Source of the DNA: Clostridiaceae bacterium 14S0207
GTDB lineage: Bacteria > Bacillota > Clostridia > Clostridiales > Clostridiaceae
NCBI GenBank assembly: GCA_003288255.1
Contig: CP026600.1
Span: 2,542,001-2,606,000 of the forward strand
Direction: 5' to 3'
Length of the DNA stretch: 64,000 nucleotides
Shown: in pieces, positions 17,344-27,074 of the stretch
Numbering within the stretch: position 1 is the first letter of the stretch
Layout: each line of letters begins with the position of its first letter
Notes under the pieces: model-generated
Databases searched by the model: none
The model's input: the letters and a program-made list of their open reading frames with translations, nothing else
What the model was told of the DNA's origin: nothing
Translations under genes and position numbers: made by a program

Positions 17344-18216
17344 TTAAATTTCCTCTTCAGCAAGTTCCATTAAATATTTCCCGTATCCTGTTTTTAATAA
17401 TGGTGTTGCCAAAGCTTTTAATTGTTCCTTATTTATCCAACCTTTTCTATAGGAAATTTCCTCTAAGCAAGCTATGTATGTACCTTGAGTGTTTTGAACA
17501 GCCTCTACAAAGTTAGATGCCTTCAACATTGAACTATGTGTTCCTGTATCAAGCCATGCCATTCCTCTACCTAGTAAATCTACTTCTAGTGTTCCTTCTT
17601 CCATATACAACTTATTTACATCTGTAATTTCAAGTTCCCCTCTTTTAGAAGGTTTTATCTTTTTAGCCTTTTCAACTACAGTATTATCATAGAAATATAG
17701 TCCTGGAACTGCATATTTTGATTTTGGGTTTTCTGGTTTTTCTTCTAATGATATAACTTTATTATTTTTATCAAATTCCACTACACCGAAGTCCTTTGGG
17801 TTTTGAACATAATAACCATATATCATAGCACCACTTTTTAATTCTGCGCCTTTTTCTAAATGTTGTCCAAAGCTTTGTCCCCAGAATATATTATCACCTA
17901 ATATTAATGATACATTATCATCTCCAATGAATTCTTCCCCTATTATAAATGCTTCTGCAAGACCATTAGGTTCCTTTTGAACTTCATAACTTATATTAAG
18001 TCCTAATTCTTGTCCATCTTTAAATAATTCCTTGAACCCTTTAATATCTCTTTCAGTTGATATTATAAGAATGTCTCTTATTCCAGATAACATTAAAACT
18101 GACATTGGATAATATATCATTGGTTTATCGTATATAGGTACCATCTGTTTTGACATTGCTTTTGTAACGGGATAAAGTCTTGTTCCTGATCCCCCTGCTA
18201 GAACTATTCCCTTCAT
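17344..18216 (-). CDS. rmlA: Glucose-1-phosphate thymidylyltransferase
   Basis: This 290-residue nucleotidyltransferase makes dTDP-glucose from dTTP and glucose 1-phosphate. GGSGTRLYP at residues 8-16 is the nucleotide-binding loop. [21 protein letters not shown] near 110, [20 protein letters not shown] near 160-180 and [10 protein letters not shown] near 220 are all RmlA signatures. Its ATG immediately follows the stop codon of the upstream GT2 gene (TAAATG). It starts the rmlA-rmlC-rmlB cassette. Confidence 0.97.
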   Translation of the reverse strand: MKGIVLAGGSGTRLYPVTKAMSKQMVPIYDKPMIYYPMSVLMLSGIRDILIISTERDIKGFKELFKDGQELGLNISYEVQKEPNGLAEAFIIGEEFIGDDNVSLILGDNIFWGQSFGQHLEKGAELKSGAMIYGYYVQNPKDFGVVEFDKNNKVISLEEKPENPKSKYAVPGLYFYDNTVVEKAKKIKPSKRGELEITDVNKLYMEEGTLEVDLLGRGMAWLDTGTHSSMLKASNFVEAVQNTQGTYIACLEEISYRKGWINKEQLKALATPLLKTGYGKYLMELAEEEI

Positions 18217-19068
18217 TTATTTAACACTCCTTTTTCCAAAGTAACTTCCTAAAAATCTTGCTGCAAAATTTGGAATTAAATTTAAAAGGACTTTATAATT
18301 TCCTTCTTCAAAAGCTCTTTTTACCACATACCTTAGTAATCCCATTCCCGCCTTATTAGCTTTATAGGATAATAAATAATCGTTCTGCTTTAAAAATACT
18401 CCTGTAATATAGTATCTTGTATACAACTGCTTTAAAGTAAATTTATGAGAATGAATAACTTGTGATTCTGCACAATATCTTATTCTATATCCATTTTGAA
18501 TAATCTTATATGCAATATACATATCCTCATTAGTTGGTAATCTTTTTTGATCATATCCATTTAACTCCATAAACACAGATTTCTTTATGGCAGAAGATGC
18601 GTCTGAAAAGAAGAAAGTTAAAAACCCTAACTCTTCAATACTTTCTCTAGATACTAATCTACTTTCCTTTGGATAGTTTTTCTCTCTTATATATTTTTCA
18701 ATAGTCTCATTATCACATATTTGTCTACTAAAAGTAGCCTCACATTTTCCTTCTACAATAGGTTCTGTTAATTTATATAGCCATAACTTATCTTTAATTA
18801 AAATATCCTGAGTTATAAAAACTAAAATATCACCTTCAGCATCAAAAGCGGCCTCTTCTCTAGTTTTACTATGAGAAAATTCTTTTCTGCTAATTTTTTT
18901 ATAGTTACACCCTAGTTTTTTTAATAATTCTTCTGAATTATCCTCTGTTTCTGTAAGAACATATTGTATAGAAAGTATATCTACCTTTTCTTGTTCTTTT
19001 AAAGATTTATGTAGGTTCTCTATATATTTTTCTCCATTATACAAAGGACATATAATAGAAATTCTCAT
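18217..19068 (-). CDS. GT2 glycosyltransferase, probable rhamnosyltransferase
   Basis: This 283-residue GT-A enzyme starts with ISIICPLYNGEKYI. EFSHSKTREEAA near residue 82 resembles the 'F.H..TRN' block often seen in rhamnosyltransferases, the DXD-like segment is VFITQDILI near 105, and DASSAIKKSVF near 165 and PTNEDMYIAYK near 182 complete the fold. It lies directly before rmlA, with no gap, which supports a rhamnose or other 6-deoxy sugar donor. The substrate is inference. Confidence 0.85.
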   Translation of the reverse strand: MRISIICPLYNGEKYIENLHKSLKEQEKVDILSIQYVLTETEDNSEELLKKLGCNYKKISRKEFSHSKTREEAAFDAEGDILVFITQDILIKDKLWLYKLTEPIVEGKCEATFSRQICDNETIEKYIREKNYPKESRLVSRESIEELGFLTFFFSDASSAIKKSVFMELNGYDQKRLPTNEDMYIAYKIIQNGYRIRYCAESQVIHSHKFTLKQLYTRYYITGVFLKQNDYLLSYKANKAGMGLLRYVVKRAFEEGNYKVLLNLIPNFAARFLGSYFGKRSVK

Positions 19069-19101
19069 ACCTTTCTCCTTTTGAATATCCTCAATTTTTT
19101 G

Positions 19102-20142
19102 CTACAATTCTAACAGATCTCTAACTTTACACAAATTCTCTATATTTTCCTTCTTGCCTAAGAAGATCATGTCATCACTTTCTACAAGTACGATGTCTTC
19201 TACACCTGATAGAACTATAGGTTTTTTATTTCCAATAATTATATTATTTTTTCCTTCTAATGTTTTCACACTACCTAAGGTTATGTTATTATCTTCATCC
19301 TTTTCTCTATATCTTTCAATTGACTTCCAACTACCTACATCATCCCAAGTAAGATCAGCTTTTATGACATAAATATTTTGTGTCTTTTCCATAATAGCAA
19401 AATCTACAGAGATATTATCTACTTTCGGATAATTTTTTTCTAAACTTTCCTCATATCCTTCTTCTTTTGTATTTACAATTTCTTGTAAAATATCATAAGT
19501 GTTCTTTAAATACCTATTTACGAGTTTTAAAATGTTTTCTGCTTTCCACATGAACATACCACTATTCCATAGGTATTCTCCACTATTGAAATATTTTTCC
19601 GCCTTTTCTAGATTAGGCTTTTCAACAAATCGCTCTACTTTAACAATTTTATCATTTAATTCTTTATCATATTTTATATAACCATATCCAGTTTCCGCTC
19701 TAGTTGGTTCTATTCCTATTGTGGCTATTGCATCTTTATGCTCTTCTATAAATTTTTCTCCTTCTTTTAGTACTTCTAAAAATTCATCTTCTTTTTTTAT
19801 TAGATGATCCGAAGGGACTACTATCATAGTTGCATCTTTATACCTTTTATTTATATGAAAAGCTGATAATGCAATACATGGTGCCGTATTTCTACCTATA
19901 GATTCTACTATTATATTTTCCTTATTGATATTTGGTAATTGTTCTTTCAGTATTGGAACATATTCCTTAGATGTAACAACAAAAATTCTTTCCATTGGAA
20001 TTATAGGTAGTAATCTCTTTACTGCCATTTGAATCATTGTATCTTGTCCTAAAAGGTTTAAAAATTGCTTTGGTTTTTTTTCTGTAGATAATGGCCAAAA
20101 TCTTGTGCCCTTACCCCCTGCCATTATTAAAGCGCATAGCAT
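19102..20142 (-). CDS. manC: Mannose-1-phosphate guanylyltransferase
   Basis: This 346-residue enzyme makes GDP-mannose from GTP and mannose 1-phosphate. MAGGKGTRFWPLS at residues 8-20 is the signature loop with the KPKQF that follows. IGRNTAPCIALSA near 82-95, VPSDHLI near 110, RFVEKP near 170 and LWNSGMFMW near 190 are diagnostic. It ends near 345, so it lacks the C-terminal isomerase domain of bifunctional ManC/AlgA; the isomerase is the separate manA at 32915-33904. The phosphomannomutase joining them is not in the window. Confidence 0.95.
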   Translation of the reverse strand: MLCALIMAGGKGTRFWPLSTEKKPKQFLNLLGQDTMIQMAVKRLLPIIPMERIFVVTSKEYVPILKEQLPNINKENIIVESIGRNTAPCIALSAFHINKRYKDATMIVVPSDHLIKKEDEFLEVLKEGEKFIEEHKDAIATIGIEPTRAETGYGYIKYDKELNDKIVKVERFVEKPNLEKAEKYFNSGEYLWNSGMFMWKAENILKLVNRYLKNTYDILQEIVNTKEEGYEESLEKNYPKVDNISVDFAIMEKTQNIYVIKADLTWDDVGSWKSIERYREKDEDNNITLGSVKTLEGKNNIIIGNKKPIVLSGVEDIVLVESDDMIFLGKKENIENLCKVRDLLEL

Positions 20143-20144
20143 TT

Positions 20145-21431
20145 TTAAGACTCCTCTCTGTTGTGTTCCTTATCCCACTCTTTTTGTATAACATTAGAAA
20201 ATATTATAATTAAAACATATATAGTTGAACAATGTTTAATTATTGGACTTTCTATAAGATTATAGAATGCAATAAATACTAAAAAGCTTAAAATATAAGA
20301 AACATATCTTTTATCTTTTAAAGTTTTACTGTTATTTAACTTTTTAATTCTGTTAAATAAGAATGTAAAACCAGCTACAATAAATACGGCTCCTACAAAT
20401 CCAAAATCAATTAATATATCTAAATATCCATTATGACAATGTGATGGAAGTCCTCCATAGAATTCAGCAATAAAGTTTACAGCATATATGTTATTGCTAA
20501 ATAATCCTGTATATCCATATCCAAGCATTGGCTTTACTTTTATACATGCTACGACTCCATTCCATATAACACTTCTATCTGTAAGAGTTGGTGTTCTACC
20601 TATTGCTAATAGCAAATTTTGAAACCATGCGGGTTGACATACCATAGCATAAGTTGAAAATAATAATAATGGTAATATAGCATAAATTATAATATTATTT
20701 AATGTTTTATATTTGGTTATTAAAATTAAAATAATAAATACAGGTAGTAATAGGTAACATGTCATACTTTTCGTTCCCATTAATATTATTGCTGCACCTA
20801 TAATTGTTCCTAAATAGGTTAACTTTAATTTCTTATCATCTTTATTATTCATTAAAAACCATAGTGACAATGTTATAGTTAAAACCATATAAAAAGCCAA
20901 AAGATTTCTGTGTTTAAATATTCCTTTTATAGGGAAATGAGTATATCTCATCTCTGTTGTATCAAAAACAAATGGTAAACTAAATATCCATGATACTAAG
21001 TTTATAACTACTAAGATAATAAACCACTGTAATAGCATCTTAAAAATTTCTTCTTTAGTATAATTCAGGCCCATATACATTGCTATAACTGTAGTAGCTA
21101 TTAAAAATAATGTATTTTTAGTTGTAATTCCTCTTGATTGAGACCATATTATTGATAAAGAACTAAAAACACATATAAAAATAAAGAATATATTTATGTC
21201 CTTTATATTTTTTGAAATTTGCGTGTTTTTCTTCATTACTAAAAAAAGAATTATTGGTAGTATAGCTAAAAATATATACTTTATCACTTTAGTTACAGTA
21301 AAATAATTAACAAAACTTACACCAGATGTAATTATTAAAAACATATACATTAAAGCGTATTTAGTAATGTCTTTACTTAATAGTTCCTGAACTCCATCTA
21401 ATCTATTATTTATAACTTCTTTATAACTCAT
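20145..21431 (-). CDS. O-antigen ligase/polymerase family membrane protein (Wzy_C type)
   Basis: This 428-residue protein has about 11-12 transmembrane segments. A large outer loop near 280-350 contains RSVIWNGV, GYGYTG and the conserved PSHCHNGYLDILIDFGFVG stretch (the H-N-x-x-L-x block of PF04932-type ligases and polymerases). It would attach or polymerise lipid-linked glycans outside the membrane. Its ATG directly follows the stop of the second flippase (TAGATG), so the two probably serve the same glycan. Whether it is a ligase or a polymerase cannot be decided from sequence alone. Confidence 0.8.
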   Translation of the reverse strand: MSYKEVINNRLDGVQELLSKDITKYALMYMFLIITSGVSFVNYFTVTKVIKYIFLAILPIILFLVMKKNTQISKNIKDINIFFIFICVFSSLSIIWSQSRGITTKNTLFLIATTVIAMYMGLNYTKEEIFKMLLQWFIILVVINLVSWIFSLPFVFDTTEMRYTHFPIKGIFKHRNLLAFYMVLTITLSLWFLMNNKDDKKLKLTYLGTIIGAAIILMGTKSMTCYLLLPVFIILILITKYKTLNNIIIYAILPLLLFSTYAMVCQPAWFQNLLLAIGRTPTLTDRSVIWNGVVACIKVKPMLGYGYTGLFSNNIYAVNFIAEFYGGLPSHCHNGYLDILIDFGFVGAVFIVAGFTFLFNRIKKLNNSKTLKDKRYVSYILSFLVFIAFYNLIESPIIKHCSTIYVLIIIFSNVIQKEWDKEHNREES

Positions 21432-22970
21432 CTATCTTTCCCCTCTTACTTTAGAACGTTTTAATCTTTTCATAAGTAAAGCTTTATAGTATTGGAATTC
21501 TTCTTTCTTATAAAACATTATAGCATAACTGAAATTTATAATTATTACACTTAAAATACAATTTAATAAGAAATCTAAAAATTTATTACTTACATGCACA
21601 TATCTACAAGTGATTCTTGTTAAAATAAATGGAACCACAGCATAACACATATATTTTAAATAATGAATTAAGTATTCTGAAAAACTTTTATTAAATACTT
21701 TATTAAATACAATTTTCGGTTTAATCCAGAAAATAACTGATAAATTACTTATTAGAGTTCCTATAAATACTCCTATTAATCCAAATTTCTTTAAAAGAAT
21801 TATAGAAAATACTAAATTTATAATACTTTCCGCTATTGGTGCATATCTATCTTCGTAATAAAGTCCTGCACTTTCTTTGAACTTATCCACACATAATCTC
21901 ATTGCTGTTATATAAAAGTTTAAAAGAAGTACTATAAGTACGGATTTATCTAATAAAAATCTCTTTCCAAGCCAAAGTTCTATAACTTGATCTATAGCAT
22001 TATATAGACATATTCCTATAAATGAGGCTATCCAAAAATTAAAAAAGAATAATTTTTTAAATACTGAAAAAGATTTTTCTTTATCTCCTTCTGTTAATAG
22101 ATTTCCTATACTTGCTGCAATACCTTCAAATATCTTGTTTATAAAATTTTGGCAAAATGCAATAATCATATTGTAGTTTGTATATAATGCCACTACTTTA
22201 AAATTCAAGAAATATGATATTAATAAATTATCTGTACTAAATACAACAAAGCCACCAATTTTATGTATAAATAATGCTTTTATATTTTTTATAATATCAT
22301 TTTTCCCTTTTACTTTGTCGGCTTTTATATCTTTATACCACGGAAATCTTTTATTGGTACTATAATTTATTACGATTAAATATCCTATATTGGTTAAAAT
22401 CTGAATTATTATAAATATAATAAAAGACTTATATATATATAGCATTATTATTTGTACTACTGATCTTATAAATTTGAAAATAAAATCCCAAAAGGAAATT
22501 ACATATCCATTTTCACTAGCATATAAAAGACAAGTTTTATATGAGAAAAAATATGTTAGTGATGTGTCTGCTATATATAGTAAAAAACATATTTTAGCAT
22601 ATACCATAGGTATTTGTTCTTTTACAAAAATGTGTAGAAATCCAGTTAATATTATTCCCGCTATTATTAAAATACTTCCACATACTTTATAAATCTTTGA
22701 ATATAATGTAACAGCACTTTTTATTTGTACTTTATCATCTTCTGCAAAAGGTTTATATAGCGAAAACATTATTGCCATACCTACACCAGATTCTATTAGG
22801 TTTAAGAAACTAAGTATGTTTTGCAAAAGTCCTTGGAATCCTGCTACATCATCACCTAACAAAGCTAAAAATACTTTTCTATTTAAGAATGTTACTAGCA
22901 TTAATACTATATAAGTGGCCATACCATATATAACATTTTTCTTTGCACTTTTTACCCTTGTTTTTTTCAT
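21432..22970 (-). CDS. Wzx-type polysaccharide flippase (second of two)
   Basis: This 512-residue membrane protein has about 12-14 helices in the MOP/oligosaccharide-flippase pattern. It begins with a basic amphipathic stretch (KKTRVKSAKKN) and ends with a basic tail (KRLKRSK). LIESGVGMAIMFSLYKP near residues 55-72 is typical of the family in Firmicutes. It is flanked by a GT2 gene (11 bases) and the O-antigen ligase-like gene (no gap). It is not an obvious recent duplicate of the flippase at 13535-14953; the two sequences look distant. Confidence 0.85.
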   Translation of the reverse strand: MKKTRVKSAKKNVIYGMATYIVLMLVTFLNRKVFLALLGDDVAGFQGLLQNILSFLNLIESGVGMAIMFSLYKPFAEDDKVQIKSAVTLYSKIYKVCGSILIIAGIILTGFLHIFVKEQIPMVYAKICFLLYIADTSLTYFFSYKTCLLYASENGYVISFWDFIFKFIRSVVQIIMLYIYKSFIIFIIIQILTNIGYLIVINYSTNKRFPWYKDIKADKVKGKNDIIKNIKALFIHKIGGFVVFSTDNLLISYFLNFKVVALYTNYNMIIAFCQNFINKIFEGIAASIGNLLTEGDKEKSFSVFKKLFFFNFWIASFIGICLYNAIDQVIELWLGKRFLLDKSVLIVLLLNFYITAMRLCVDKFKESAGLYYEDRYAPIAESIINLVFSIILLKKFGLIGVFIGTLISNLSVIFWIKPKIVFNKVFNKSFSEYLIHYLKYMCYAVVPFILTRITCRYVHVSNKFLDFLLNCILSVIIINFSYAIMFYKKEEFQYYKALLMKRLKRSKVRGER

Positions 22971-22981
22971 TTTTTCACCTT

Positions 22982-23965
22982 TTATTTTCTTAAAAGTTTA
23001 TACATCAATTCTGGGCTTATTAATAAAACCTTCGATGCCATTTTAAATTTTATATTTTCCTTTTTCCCATTTATTTTAAACCTTTTTAGGTATTCTCTTT
23101 GCTCTTTATCTTTTACAAAGTTCAAAAGTCTTTCCCTACAGTTTTCACTTTTAGCTAGTGATGAAAATATCCTCATTATTGATTGTGGAATTTTATATTC
23201 CATAAGTGATTTTTCAACATTTACACCTTCATATTTGAAATTTTGTCTAATATACTTCAGTATTTCCATGTTAGATTCATGTAAATTGAAATATTTTTCA
23301 TTAGCTGTTCTAGTAAAAGATGTATCTCTTCTCACATAATATACTAAAGCTTTTTCAACACAAGTAACTTTCTCAGCATTCATAAGTGCTTTTACTACAA
23401 ATACTGTATCTTCTCCAAAAACTATATTTGTAGGAAAATATAATTGATTTTCTTTTAAAAAGTTTTTTGAATACATACCTGATATAGCACTAATCCAAAA
23501 TTCATTTTTCAACATCTTTTCTGCTGCTTCAATACCTTTAATTGTGTGTTTTATATATTTATGAACTTTTAGTATTTCTTCTCCATTACTTTCTTTTACA
23601 TGAGTATATCCACAAAATACTATTTCAGCTTTTTCATTTTGAATTTTTTTGTACATTAAGTCTAACATATTAGGATCTATATAATCATCTCCATCAAGGA
23701 AATAAACATATTCTCCTTGTGCAGTATCTATTCCTGTATTCCTTGCACTGCTTGCTCCACCATTTTCCTTATTTATAACTTTATAATTCAACATACTATT
23801 ATTTAAAATTTTCTCTGCTACATCTACACTTTTATCCTTTGATCCATCATTAATTAAAAGGATTTCAAACTCTTTAAAGTTTTGATTTTTTAAGGAATTA
23901 AGAGTTCTTTCTATATAATTTTCAACATTATATAAAGGTACTATTACAGAAATCTTAATGCTCAT
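22982..23965 (-). CDS. GT2 glycosyltransferase (EpsJ/capsule-type)
   Basis: This protein of 327 residues is a GT-A enzyme with ISVIVPLYNVENYIE at the start, LLINDGSKD near 38, NGGASSARNTGI near 72, VYFLDGDDYI near 90 (the DXD motif) and FGEDTVFV near 185. I use the ATG at 23965, preceded by AAGGAG 12 bases upstream; an in-frame ATG at 23989 has only a weak site. The donor is unknown. It follows a 112-bp gap after tarJ, the largest gap inside the operon, and begins the second half of the locus. Confidence 0.88.
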   Translation of the reverse strand: MSIKISVIVPLYNVENYIERTLNSLKNQNFKEFEILLINDGSKDKSVDVAEKILNNSMLNYKVINKENGGASSARNTGIDTAQGEYVYFLDGDDYIDPNMLDLMYKKIQNEKAEIVFCGYTHVKESNGEEILKVHKYIKHTIKGIEAAEKMLKNEFWISAISGMYSKNFLKENQLYFPTNIVFGEDTVFVVKALMNAEKVTCVEKALVYYVRRDTSFTRTANEKYFNLHESNMEILKYIRQNFKYEGVNVEKSLMEYKIPQSIMRIFSSLAKSENCRERLLNFVKDKEQREYLKRFKINGKKENIKFKMASKVLLISPELMYKLLRK

Positions 23966-24077
23966 ATTTTTTATTTGCTCCTTATACATCTTTCTTATTT
24001 GTTACTTTTACTTCTCATTTTTTATGTTATTAATCCATAAATCATACATCATATATATTGTAATATTAACTTATATC
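23966..24077. other. Largest internal gap of the polysaccharide operon
   Basis: This 112-bp gap holds no gene and no clear terminator or promoter. It is made of short imperfect AT-rich repeats (ATGATGTATGATTTATGG-like on the minus strand), similar in style to the tandem repeat at 15649-15688. It separates the ribitol-phosphate genes from the GT2/flippase/ligase group. Confidence 0.4.
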
Positions 24078-25187
24078 TTAAAAATTAAACTTCATAAGAG
24101 TTTTACCTAAACTTTTATTTTGAGCTTCTATTTCAAACACATCATAATAATCAGTAATATTTTCAATTACTCTTATATCATTTACTAATTTACCTAAATA
24201 TTTATTATAATCCGTTTCTTCCATTAGCCTTACACTTCTTTTAAAATCATCAATAGAACTTCTTGTAGTTCCTGTAATTACTAATCCTTTTTCTAGAATT
24301 TTTCTTGTATTTATTGCAACATTATCTTCTGCAACTCCAGTTAAAACTATCCTTCCACCTATTTTTATAACATCAATAATCTGATTGATGGCATCCTTAG
24401 AACCCATTCCCCCTACACACTCAAAAGCTAAGTCTATCTTCAAATCTTTTAGGGACGGTTCATTAATTTCATAAGTTTTATCACTTGGAAATTGTGCTAA
24501 CTTATCTTCATTTTTACCAACTGTTATAATTTTACTGTTCTTTGTCATAACCTTTAAAATACAAGTTAAAATATATCCAACTATACCATCACCCCATACG
24601 GCAATTACTTTATTGTCTATATTACAATTCATATCTTTGCATCTTCTTATAGCTGACATTCCAACGGAAGTTAATTCGGCAAAAACCGATTGAGTTTCTT
24701 CTATGGTTTCATCTACAGGCACAAGATTACTAACTGGGAAACTCATATATTCACAAGAAAATCCATCTGTATTACTAGATGCAAACTTAGCTTTAGGACA
24801 ATAATTTTCCCCTATTGAATTCCTAAATTCACATTTATCTATATTTCCTTCAATATTACAAATAGACTTTTCTTTTAAGTACTTACATTGTTGTTTGTTT
24901 AAATAACTGCATTCTGTTATATTGGGAACTAAAACAACCTTTTGTCCTTCTTTAAAAGTATTTGTAGGATCTTTTATAATTTCTCCTACTGCTTCATGTA
25001 TAAGCCTCATAGGATATTTTAAACCTAAAATTCTTTTATCTCTTTTCCCTAAAAAATATCTAAGGTCTGCTTTGCATACTGCTCCCATATTTATTTTTAC
25101 TAAGGCATGGTTTTCTTTTAATTCAACACTTTCATAATATATTTCAAAAGTTTTAGGAGATACTATTTTAAATCCCTTACTAAACAA
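24078..25187 (-). CDS. tarJ: Ribitol-5-phosphate dehydrogenase (ribulose-5-phosphate reductase), TarJ-type
   Basis: This 369-residue zinc-dependent alcohol-dehydrogenase-family protein would reduce D-ribulose 5-phosphate to D-ribitol 5-phosphate. GAVCKADLRYFLG near residues 31-43 aligns with the 'CAADQRYYTG' region of TarJ, MRLIHEAVGEI near 60-70 carries the His-Glu pair, and VWGDGIVGYI near 200 is the nucleotide-binding loop; the following AFECVGGMGS block is also TarJ-like. A Cys-rich stretch near 104-140 may hold structural zinc. The start is a TTG directly after the tarI stop with GAGG upstream. The order tarI-tarJ matches teichoic-acid loci. Confidence 0.88.
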   Translation of the reverse strand: MFSKGFKIVSPKTFEIYYESVELKENHALVKINMGAVCKADLRYFLGKRDKRILGLKYPMRLIHEAVGEIIKDPTNTFKEGQKVVLVPNITECSYLNKQQCKYLKEKSICNIEGNIDKCEFRNSIGENYCPKAKFASSNTDGFSCEYMSFPVSNLVPVDETIEETQSVFAELTSVGMSAIRRCKDMNCNIDNKVIAVWGDGIVGYILTCILKVMTKNSKIITVGKNEDKLAQFPSDKTYEINEPSLKDLKIDLAFECVGGMGSKDAINQIIDVIKIGGRIVLTGVAEDNVAINTRKILEKGLVITGTTRSSIDDFKRSVRLMEETDYNKYLGKLVNDIRVIENITDYYDVFEIEAQNKSLGKTLMKFNF

Positions 25188-25895
25188 TTATTTAACCTCT
25201 AATTTTCCTAATTTTATTACAGATTTTAGTATAAGTAGATCTTCAAAAGTAGTTACCTTAAAATTTAATTTATCTCCCTTAACCAAACTAACTTTATTAC
25301 CTATCTTTAAAACTAACTGACAATCATCTGTAGCATTTAGATTGTTTTCTTTTTTAGCTTCCTCATGTGCTTTTTTAATTAAGGCGTATTCAAAACTTTG
25401 AGGAGTTTGTCCAAGATACAATTCACGTCTTACTGGTACCTCTTCTATAACACTACCATCTATACTTCTTATTATGGTATCTGTTGTTGGAATTACTGTA
25501 TCTACAGCTTTGTTTATCTTTGCACTTTCAATATTTTCATTTATTATTCTTTGTGAAATTAATGGTCTTGCAGCATCATGGATTACAACTATATCCTGAT
25601 TACTACAAAAATCACTTAACTGATTTATGCCATTATAAACTGACTCTTGTCTTGTATTTCCACCATCTACAATCCACCTAACTTTTGAAATTCCATATTT
25701 TCTAATCCAAATAGTTAAATCTTCTTTAAACTCATTCTTACAAATCACTGCTATGTAATCTATATTTGGATTAATATCAAAAGCTTCTATTGTATGAATA
25801 ATTAATGGTTTACCATATATATCTATAAATTGCTTAGGAATATCGCTCCCCATTCTTGTACCACTACCACCAGCCAATATAATTGCAATATTCAT
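25188..25895 (-). CDS. tarI: D-ribitol-5-phosphate cytidylyltransferase, TarI-type
   Basis: This 235-residue IspD-family enzyme has [20 protein letters not shown] at residues 4-23 (the CTP loop with conserved Lys), GNTRQESVYNGI near 79-90, VVIHDAARPLIS near 102-113 and GQTPQSFEYALI near 160. IspD (MEP isoprenoid pathway) has the same fold, but the immediate neighbour is tarJ and the next is a CDP-polyol phosphotransferase, so CDP-ribitol synthesis is much more likely. It is 23 bases from the upstream gene and abuts tarJ. Confidence 0.9.
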   Translation of the reverse strand: MNIAIILAGGSGTRMGSDIPKQFIDIYGKPLIIHTIEAFDINPNIDYIAVICKNEFKEDLTIWIRKYGISKVRWIVDGGNTRQESVYNGINQLSDFCSNQDIVVIHDAARPLISQRIINENIESAKINKAVDTVIPTTDTIIRSIDGSVIEEVPVRRELYLGQTPQSFEYALIKKAHEEAKKENNLNATDDCQLVLKIGNKVSLVKGDKLNFKVTTFEDLLILKSVIKLGKLEVK

Positions 25896-25918
25896 TTTGC
25901 AATCACCACCTTAAACTA

Positions 25919-27061
25919 TTATTGTTTATCTTTAAAGAAATGATTTATAAATCTTTTTGTTGATTTTCCATCTGTATATTCGCAAAATCTTTTAGAAAAC
26001 TCTCTTATAAGTTCTTTATTATATGAACCTTCCATACTTTCTTGTATTTCATTTAATACTTCTTCTGATGTTCTTAACATTTTACCTGGTATAAATTCTT
26101 CATATCCAAAATAAAAATTTCTTAAGTTGTTTTTATATTTTTCATAATCATAAGCAAAAAATATAATCGGTTTATCTAACAATGAATATTCAAAAATAAT
26201 AGATGAATAATCCGTAATTAAAATATCTGAAATTATCATAAGTTTATTTATATTAACCTTACTTACATCTATAATAAAATCTTCTAATCCTTTAGGAATT
26301 TCAAATTTATGTCTAATTATAGGATGTAATTTTAATAAAATAACTGAACCGTCCCCTAAGTTTTCTTTTAACAATTTAAGGTCTAGTTGCATGTTAAAAT
26401 ACTCTTTCTCATTATCTCTAAATGTAGGCGCATATAAAATTATGTTTTTTTTCTTTAGTTCTGTATGTACATTAAAAAATTCTTCCTTAACCGCTTCCAT
26501 ATGATTTGAATCAAATAAAATATCTGTTCTTGGTATTCCTAAAGATAGAATTTTAGTTTCTTCCACATTTAAAGCTTTACTATAGATTCCTTTTAATTCT
26601 TTTGAACTGACCAAAAGATAATCTATATTTTTTGAGTCTTTTATAAATCTTTCTCTTTCTTTTTCTGTTTTAGCAGAATCTATTCCAAATTTCTTAAATG
26701 CACCTAAAGCATGCCAAGTATTAATCATAATTGTTCCTTTAGGTTTGGGTAAGAAATGATAATAATGATTGTTAGTAATCCAGTATTTTGATGTAGCTAA
26801 ATAGTATAAGTGCTTAAGTGTTTTTGTTTTTACTATTTTAGTATTATTATCTTCTTGTATATCGATTCTCACACCACTATTTATAGGAATTATTATTTCT
26901 AATGGCATTTTTTCTTCTTTTATTTGTTTATATATATATAGTAAGTTTCCAAAGAATCCTTTACCATAATCACATTCTAAAATTATTCTGTTTTGTTTAG
27001 TTGGGAAAATAGATAAAATTTTAAATACAAAAGATGCTATAGCAAATATTATTTTTCTCAT
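25919..27061 (-). CDS. CDP-polyol phosphotransferase (TagB/TarF/TarL family)
   Basis: This 380-residue protein belongs to the CDP-glycerol:poly-glycerophosphate transferase family. It has a hydrophobic N-terminal helix that may bind membrane. The substrate-binding His of the NTWHA..AFKKFG block is near residue 117, IILYAPTFRD near 202, LKLHPI near 246 and LITDYSSIIFEYSLLDKP near 287. The family adds glycerol- or ribitol-phosphate to lipid-linked chains. Being next to tarI and tarJ, it probably uses CDP-ribitol. Only one such enzyme is present, so one or a few polyol-phosphates per repeat is more likely than a classical wall teichoic acid. Confidence 0.88.
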   Translation of the reverse strand: MRKIIFAIASFVFKILSIFPTKQNRIILECDYGKGFFGNLLYIYKQIKEEKMPLEIIIPINSGVRIDIQEDNNTKIVKTKTLKHLYYLATSKYWITNNHYYHFLPKPKGTIMINTWHALGAFKKFGIDSAKTEKERERFIKDSKNIDYLLVSSKELKGIYSKALNVEETKILSLGIPRTDILFDSNHMEAVKEEFFNVHTELKKKNIILYAPTFRDNEKEYFNMQLDLKLLKENLGDGSVILLKLHPIIRHKFEIPKGLEDFIIDVSKVNINKLMIISDILITDYSSIIFEYSLLDKPIIFFAYDYEKYKNNLRNFYFGYEEFIPGKMLRTSEEVLNEIQESMEGSYNKELIREFSKRFCEYTDGKSTKRFINHFFKDKQ

Positions 27062-27074
27062 ATTCCATTCTCCC

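Noticed and set aside
25188-25895. IspD of the isoprenoid pathway
   Set aside because: Same fold and motifs, but adjacency to tarJ and a CDP-polyol phosphotransferase makes TarI the better call. A minority chance of IspD remains.
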